From an uncultured Syntrophomonadaceae bacterium (GTDB taxonomy: Bacteria; Bacillota; Syntrophomonadia; Syntrophomonadales; Syntrophomonadaceae), in NCBI GenBank assembly GCA_944391275.1, contig CALXSZ010000006.1, positions 1 through 9,029 of the forward strand: 9,029 nt of DNA, written 5' to 3'. Positions 6,321 through 9,029 of this stretch are shown here, piece by piece. Each line of letters opens with the position of its first letter. Within the stretch, counting starts at the first letter, position 1. Made by a program: the position numbers and the translations under genes. The notes below the pieces were generated by a model. The model was not told the origin of the DNA. It made no database searches and worked only from the letters and a program-made list of their open reading frames with translations.

Positions 6321-7181
6321 TTAAAGCAAAACAGCCGGTATTAAACAATCCGGAATTTTTTCCTCCGTTATGGCTATAACAATTCCTTGATGTTTTCGGG
6401 TTGTAAGATCGTTTTTTATGATAACCATGTCGGAACGAAACCCGATCATCATCCCATGATTTTTGCCTACGGAATTGTAAGGCACGACACGCAGCCGTTC
6501 TTTTAGCTGTTCATTTTGCAATAATTGTTGATAAAGCACCTGTAAATTCGAACCCGGAACATCTTTTCCTCCCTTTTCCAAGTTTAAAATCGGTTGAAAC
6601 AGCTGATTTCTTATGACAATAACAGGTTTATGATCGGTTGGATCGACCAGACTATTTCCTGTATCCACAAATCCATGACAATGGATCGTTTTCCCACCCA
6701 AGCATATTTCTACGACAACTTCCGTAATTTTGTGTGAAAGTTTGGGAATCGCACGCAAAAGTTGATGGGTAATTCCCCATAAAATCGCTGCTCCTGCTCC
6801 CCAAATAAAAATATGATGAAATTTCCCCATGGGAACTTGCATAAAAAATAGTAAGAAGATCGTTCCTGTCGTTATAATATTTAATAAAGTAAATACGGCA
6901 ATGCTGTTTACCCAATCTTTTCTATTGCTAGGATGAAATGCAATAGAAATGAGCAATAACGGAAAAACCAGGCGAAGCCAAGGAGATATTAAAATGGGAT
7001 GAGCATTCATCATATAAGCGGTCCCATATATTCCGCCTAGAATAGACGCTATAAACAATTTCCATTTCGGCGATTTTAAAAGGCAAAGCTTTCCGGTTAA
7101 ATACAACAAAAGGAAGTCAATAGACGAATGCATGAGTAGGGTTGTATCAAGATAAAGAATGGGTTGGGTGACCGTCTCCAT
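6321..7181 (-). CDS. spoIIGA: Sigma-E processing aspartic peptidase SpoIIGA
   Basis: SpoIIGA is a septal membrane protease that cleaves pro-sigma-E in the mother cell after a signal from the forespore protein SpoIIR. The N-terminal half (about 8-143) holds roughly five hydrophobic segments (about 8-30, 42-60, 65-82, 92-114 and 122-142). The C-terminal cytoplasmic half is an unusual aspartic protease domain with the active-site motif GFVDTGNSLVDP (170-181; catalytic D173). The second conserved block RVVPYNSVGKNHGMMIGF is at 231-248. At 286 residues it is slightly shorter than the roughly 309-residue B. subtilis protein, mostly at the C-terminus. ATG 7181 has GAGAGG about 10 bases upstream. It lies directly ahead of its substrate gene sigE, behind a candidate Spo0A-type promoter (7250-7326), with ftsZ upstream. 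Confidence 0.95.
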   Translation of the reverse strand: METVTQPILYLDTTLLMHSSIDFLLLYLTGKLCLLKSPKWKLFIASILGGIYGTAYMMNAHPILISPWLRLVFPLLLISIAFHPSNRKDWVNSIAVFTLLNIITTGTIFLLFFMQVPMGKFHHIFIWGAGAAILWGITHQLLRAIPKLSHKITEVVVEICLGGKTIHCHGFVDTGNSLVDPTDHKPVIVIRNQLFQPILNLEKGGKDVPGSNLQVLYQQLLQNEQLKERLRVVPYNSVGKNHGMMIGFRSDMVIIKNDLTTRKHQGIVIAITEEKIPDCLIPAVLL

Positions 7182-7249
7182 GATGTGAACGCCTCTCTTT
7201 ACGATCCATTTTCATTTATATGCAAAATTTTCCGCAAAATGTATTTTTC

Positions 7250-7284
7250 ATTATAGCATGGATCAAAAGAATAAGTTGTCGCAA
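7250..7284 (-). promoter_or_regulatory. Candidate spoIIG-type promoter of spoIIGA-sigE
   Basis: On the minus strand a perfect extended -10, TGCTATAAT, occupies 7250-7258. No good -35 sits at 17 bases (CAACTT). TTGCGA (7279-7284, 4/6) lies 23 bases upstream and overlaps a Spo0A-box-like element. B. subtilis spoIIG is a sigma-A promoter with an abnormally long (22-base) spacer that needs Spo0A~P, so this layout looks similar. The predicted start near 7243 gives a leader of about 62 bases. Confidence 0.55.
7276..7284. promoter_or_regulatory. Spo0A-box-like element, promoter-proximal
   Basis: TTGTCGCAA on the plus strand, about -33 to -41 from the predicted spoIIGA start and overlapping the -35 region. 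In register it reads GTTGTCGCA against the 0A box TTTGTCGAA, matching 7 of 9. It is the exact reverse complement of the element at 7318-7326. Confidence 0.42.
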
Positions 7285-7317
7285 CAACAACATTTAAATA
7301 GGTGAACTTCCTTCTTT

Positions 7318-7326
7318 TTGCGACAA
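7318..7326. promoter_or_regulatory. Spo0A-box-like element, promoter-distal
   Basis: TTGTCGCAA on the minus strand, the inverted copy of the element at 7276-7284, about -75 to -83 from the predicted spoIIGA start. In register it reads TTTGTCGCA against TTTGTCGAA, matching 8 of 9. It overlaps the foot of the hairpin at 7325-7360. Confidence 0.42.
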
Positions 7327-7362
7327 AAGCGGTGTTTTCTTTTTATAAAACACCGCTTTTTT
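7325..7362. terminator. Strong intrinsic terminator hairpin between ftsZ and spoIIGA
   Basis: AAAAGCGGTGTTTT (7325-7338) and AAAACACCGCTTTT (7347-7360) form a perfect 14-base stem with an 8-base loop. Six T follow the GC core on the plus strand and four on the minus strand, so it can work both ways. It probably insulates spoIIGA from ftsZ read-through. No plus-strand gene upstream explains the better plus-strand T-run. Confidence 0.7.
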
Positions 7363-7400
7363 CATTCAATTAAATTGTTATAAAAAATACACCCATAAAC

Positions 7401-7449
7401 GATTAAAGCCGAAATTCAGATGAAAATCCATCTTTTTTCGGCTTTAATC
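7401..7449 (-). terminator. Long hairpin just past the ftsZ stop codon
   Basis: GATTAAAGCCGAAA (7401-7414) and TTTCGGCTTTAATC (7436-7449) form a perfect 14-base stem. AGATG/CATCT (7419-7423 and 7430-7434) gives a second short stem at its tip. It lies 47 bases past the ftsZ stop. On the minus strand a T-run (TATTTTTTA) begins only about 12 bases beyond the stem, so it may be a terminator with a displaced U-tract or a 3' stability structure, with the hairpin at 7325-7360 as backup. Confidence 0.6.
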
Positions 7450-7496
7450 ACAACTCTATTTTATTGGATTATGTTTTTCAAACAGGATATGTGTTT

Positions 7497-8633
7497 CTAA
7501 CGGGGACGCCGATGGAATGAAGGTAAATCAAAATCCTCCCCCATCAAAGTTAAGCCGCCATAATTTTGATTTTGAGGCGCCGGTTGTGGCTGCTGAGTAT
7601 GATTCGCTCCGCTCTTGCGATTATCATTTGAGGAACGATAAGGAGATTTTGCAGCAGAATTTCCTTTTTCTTCAGCTTCCTGATGAAATCCGGTTGCTAA
7701 AACGGTTATACGAATTTCATCTTCCAACGAATCGTCAATCGTTGTACCAAATATAATTTTTGCATCCGGGTCAACCACTTCATAGATGACGCCTGCCGCC
7801 TCATTTACTTCAACCATTCCCAAACTACTCGAGCTGCTAACATTAAAGAGTACGCCTGTCGCGCCCTCAATCGAATTTTCAAGCAACGGACTCGAAATAG
7901 CCGCTTTTGCAGCTTCAATCGCGCGATTGTCGCCTTTACTGCTTCCAATGCCCATCAAAGCCGATCCGCTATTGCGCATAACCGTCTGAACATCCGCAAA
8001 GTCGCAGTTAATTATTCCAGGAACCAGGATTAAATCGGTAATTCCTTGAACGCCTTGACGCAAAATATCATCGGCCATACGGAACGCTTCGCTAAAAGAT
8101 GTATTTCGATCCGCAATCTGTAAGAGGCGGTCGTTCGGAATAATAATCAAACTATCGACCATTTCGCGTAAATTTTTAATTCCGCTTTCGGCCTGGTTTC
8201 CACGATTACGGCCTTCAAACATAAAAGGACGGCTGACAACGCCTACTGTAAGAATGCCCATTTCACGGCTCAAACTTGCGATAACAGGCGCGGCTCCCGT
8301 TCCGGTACCTCCGCCCATTCCCGCTGCTACAAATACCATATCAGCCCCATCAATGGCATTTCTCAAATCATCTTCACTCTCTTGAGCCGCCTTCATCCCA
8401 ATTTCAGGGTTAGCCCCTGCGCCCAATCCTTTAGTTAATTTAACGCCAATTTGCACCTTTTGCTCTGCTTTGGACAATAACAACGCCTGCGCATCGGTAT
8501 TGACCGCAATAAATTCTACTCCTTGCAAACCCGCGTCAATCATTCGATTGACCGCGTTTCCTCCAGCTCCTCCCACTCCAATTACTTTAATTTTCGCATT
8601 TTGCGTCGGCTCCATCACCAAATCCAATGGCAT
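7497..8633 (-). CDS. ftsZ: Cell division protein FtsZ
   Basis: FtsZ is the tubulin-like GTPase that polymerises into the Z-ring at division sites, including the polar septum in spore formers. The 378-residue protein has the nucleotide-binding GVGGAGGNAVNRM (19-31), the tubulin signature GMGGGTGTGAAPVIA (105-119), and the T7 synergy loop NCDFADVQTVM (209-219) with the NxDxxD residues N209, D211 and D214 that complete the neighbouring GTPase site. The globular part ends near 316. A polar, Q/N/P-rich linker (about 317-358) leads to the conserved C-terminal peptide EDFDLPSFHRRPR (366-378), which recruits FtsA and SepF; His stands where Leu is common in IPxFL. The frame stays open to TTG 8660, but AAGGAGG lies 9 bases before ATG 8633 and the protein then matches family length. 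It is 57 bases behind ftsA. Confidence 0.98.
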   Translation of the reverse strand: MPLDLVMEPTQNAKIKVIGVGGAGGNAVNRMIDAGLQGVEFIAVNTDAQALLLSKAEQKVQIGVKLTKGLGAGANPEIGMKAAQESEDDLRNAIDGADMVFVAAGMGGGTGTGAAPVIASLSREMGILTVGVVSRPFMFEGRNRGNQAESGIKNLREMVDSLIIIPNDRLLQIADRNTSFSEAFRMADDILRQGVQGITDLILVPGIINCDFADVQTVMRNSGSALMGIGSSKGDNRAIEAAKAAISSPLLENSIEGATGVLFNVSSSSSLGMVEVNEAAGVIYEVVDPDAKIIFGTTIDDSLEDEIRITVLATGFHQEAEEKGNSAAKSPYRSSNDNRKSGANHTQQPQPAPQNQNYGGLTLMGEDFDLPSFHRRPR

Positions 8634-8642
8634 AGTCCTTTC

Positions 8643-8649
8643 CCTCCTT
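8643..8649 (-). promoter_or_regulatory. Ribosome binding site selecting the ftsZ start
   Basis: AAGGAGG on the minus strand, 9 bases before ATG 8631-8633. It lies inside the longer frame that begins at TTG 8660, so it rules that start unlikely. Confidence 0.8.
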
Positions 8650-8660
8650 AAAATCTCCAA

Positions 8661-8689
8661 AACATAGAAAGACTGTTGCTTACTATGTT
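8661..8689. repeat. Small inverted repeat in the ftsA-ftsZ gap
   Basis: AACATAG (8661-8667) and CTATGTT (8683-8689) form a perfect 7-base stem with a 15-base loop, filling most of the 57 bases between ftsA and ftsZ. There is no U-run, so termination is unlikely. It could affect message processing or the relative output of the two genes. Confidence 0.35.
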
Positions 8690-8690
8690 C

Positions 8691-9029
8691 CTATTGTTCC
8701 ATCATCATGTCGCGCACCCATCCCGTTACGCGACGAAAGAATTTTTCAACCGGATCAGAAAAACTTTTCTTCTCGTTTTCCAAATATGTGCGCTCGTATA
8801 CGGCGCTCCCCAATACGGTCGCATTTTCCGGGCTTCGATAATCATGAAACAGATGCTCCAAACGATCCGGATTTCCTTGACGAACTGGCAAATGAAGAAT
8901 CCGGCTAAAATATTGCTCGATTCCTTTCATCTTCGCCCCGCCTCCCGTTAAGACCACGCCTCCTGGAAGCTCTTCAATCATATAATCAGGAAAAATTTCG
9001 CGGGACAAAATCTGGACGAGTCCTTCTAA
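8691..9029 (-). CDS. ftsA: Cell division protein FtsA, C-terminal part (5' end outside the window)
   Basis: FtsA is an actin-like ATPase that anchors FtsZ polymers to the membrane. Only the last 112 codons are here. The frame is open through the right edge (LEGLVQILSREIF...), so the TTG at 9008 is not a real start. The block ELPGGVVLTGGGAKMKGI is the adenosine/phosphate motif of subdomain IIA of the actin fold, followed by LPVRQGNPD and the NATVLGSAVYE helix. The terminal KFFRRVTGWVRDMMMEQ is a basic, amphipathic segment expected to insert in the membrane. It lies immediately upstream of ftsZ in the same direction, the standard ftsA-ftsZ pair. The divergence around RILHLPVRQGNPDRLEHLFHDY is ordinary for the family. 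Confidence 0.93.
   Translation of the reverse strand, partial: LEGLVQILSREIFPDYMIEELPGGVVLTGGGAKMKGIEQYFSRILHLPVRQGNPDRLEHLFHDYRSPENATVLGSAVYERTYLENEKKSFSDPVEKFFRRVTGWVRDMMMEQ

Noticed and set aside
7182..7496. Possible riboswitch or small RNA in the ftsZ-spoIIGA gap
   Set aside because: The two hairpins are simple stems without the multi-helix core or conserved loops of a known riboswitch, and the spoIIGA leader itself is only about 62 bases.
8470..8951. Plus-strand open frames opposite ftsZ and ftsA
   Set aside because: Both are antisense to well-conserved division genes, have no SD sequence and show no protein family features.
8691..9008. Treating TTG 9008 as the start of a 105-residue protein
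   Set aside because: The same frame remains open to the window edge and the protein is clearly the C-terminus of FtsA, so the gene is truncated by the window, not short.

Overview
The window is an AT-rich chromosomal segment from an endospore-forming Firmicute, with no mobile element, CRISPR array or rRNA/tRNA gene visible. The lineage call rests on a pro-sigma-E gene directly behind the gene for its activating protease SpoIIGA, next to ftsA-ftsZ. This is the Bacillales division/sporulation order. Strong Shine-Dalgarno (SD) sequences, frequent TTG starts and many A/T homopolymers fit. A Thermoactinomycetaceae- or Pasteuria-like bacillus is possible, but the sequence alone does not settle the genus.

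Layout, left to right. Positions 1-496 hold no credible gene, only AT-rich palindromes. Positions 497-4482 carry a three-gene minus-strand operon read right to left: an RluB/RsuA-family rRNA pseudouridine synthase, polyphosphate kinase (ppk) and an exopolyphosphatase/GppA-family phosphatase (ppx). A divergent promoter region at about 4551-4666 serves this operon and folE (GTP cyclohydrolase I, 4709-5287, plus strand). A 274-base convergent gap follows, with a bidirectional-looking terminator and other inverted repeats. Positions 5562-9029 are a minus-strand division/sporulation block: the ftsA 3' end (cut by the window edge), ftsZ, a 315-base gap with two strong hairpins and a sporulation-type promoter, then spoIIGA and sigE.

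How the genes work together. FtsA and FtsZ build the division ring, which is also used for the asymmetric sporulation septum. SpoIIGA then processes pro-sigma-E in the mother cell. The gap before spoIIGA has an extended -10 (TGCTATAAT) and an inverted pair of TTGTCGCAA elements resembling Spo0A boxes. They lie at about -33 to -41 and -75 to -83, similar to the known spoIIG promoter architecture. The usual third gene, sigG, is not behind sigE: the block ends at a hairpin and meets folE head-on. ppk and ppx form a polyphosphate synthesis/degradation pair.

Several starts are called inside longer open frames because SD sequences place them there: TTG at 3703 for ppk, ATG at 4482 for rluB, ATG at 4709 for folE and ATG at 8633 for ftsZ. 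ppx starts with TTG at 1453. I see no convincing novel multi-gene system. The most interesting items are regulatory: the spoIIGA promoter, the missing sigG and the mutually exclusive hairpins between folE and sigE.
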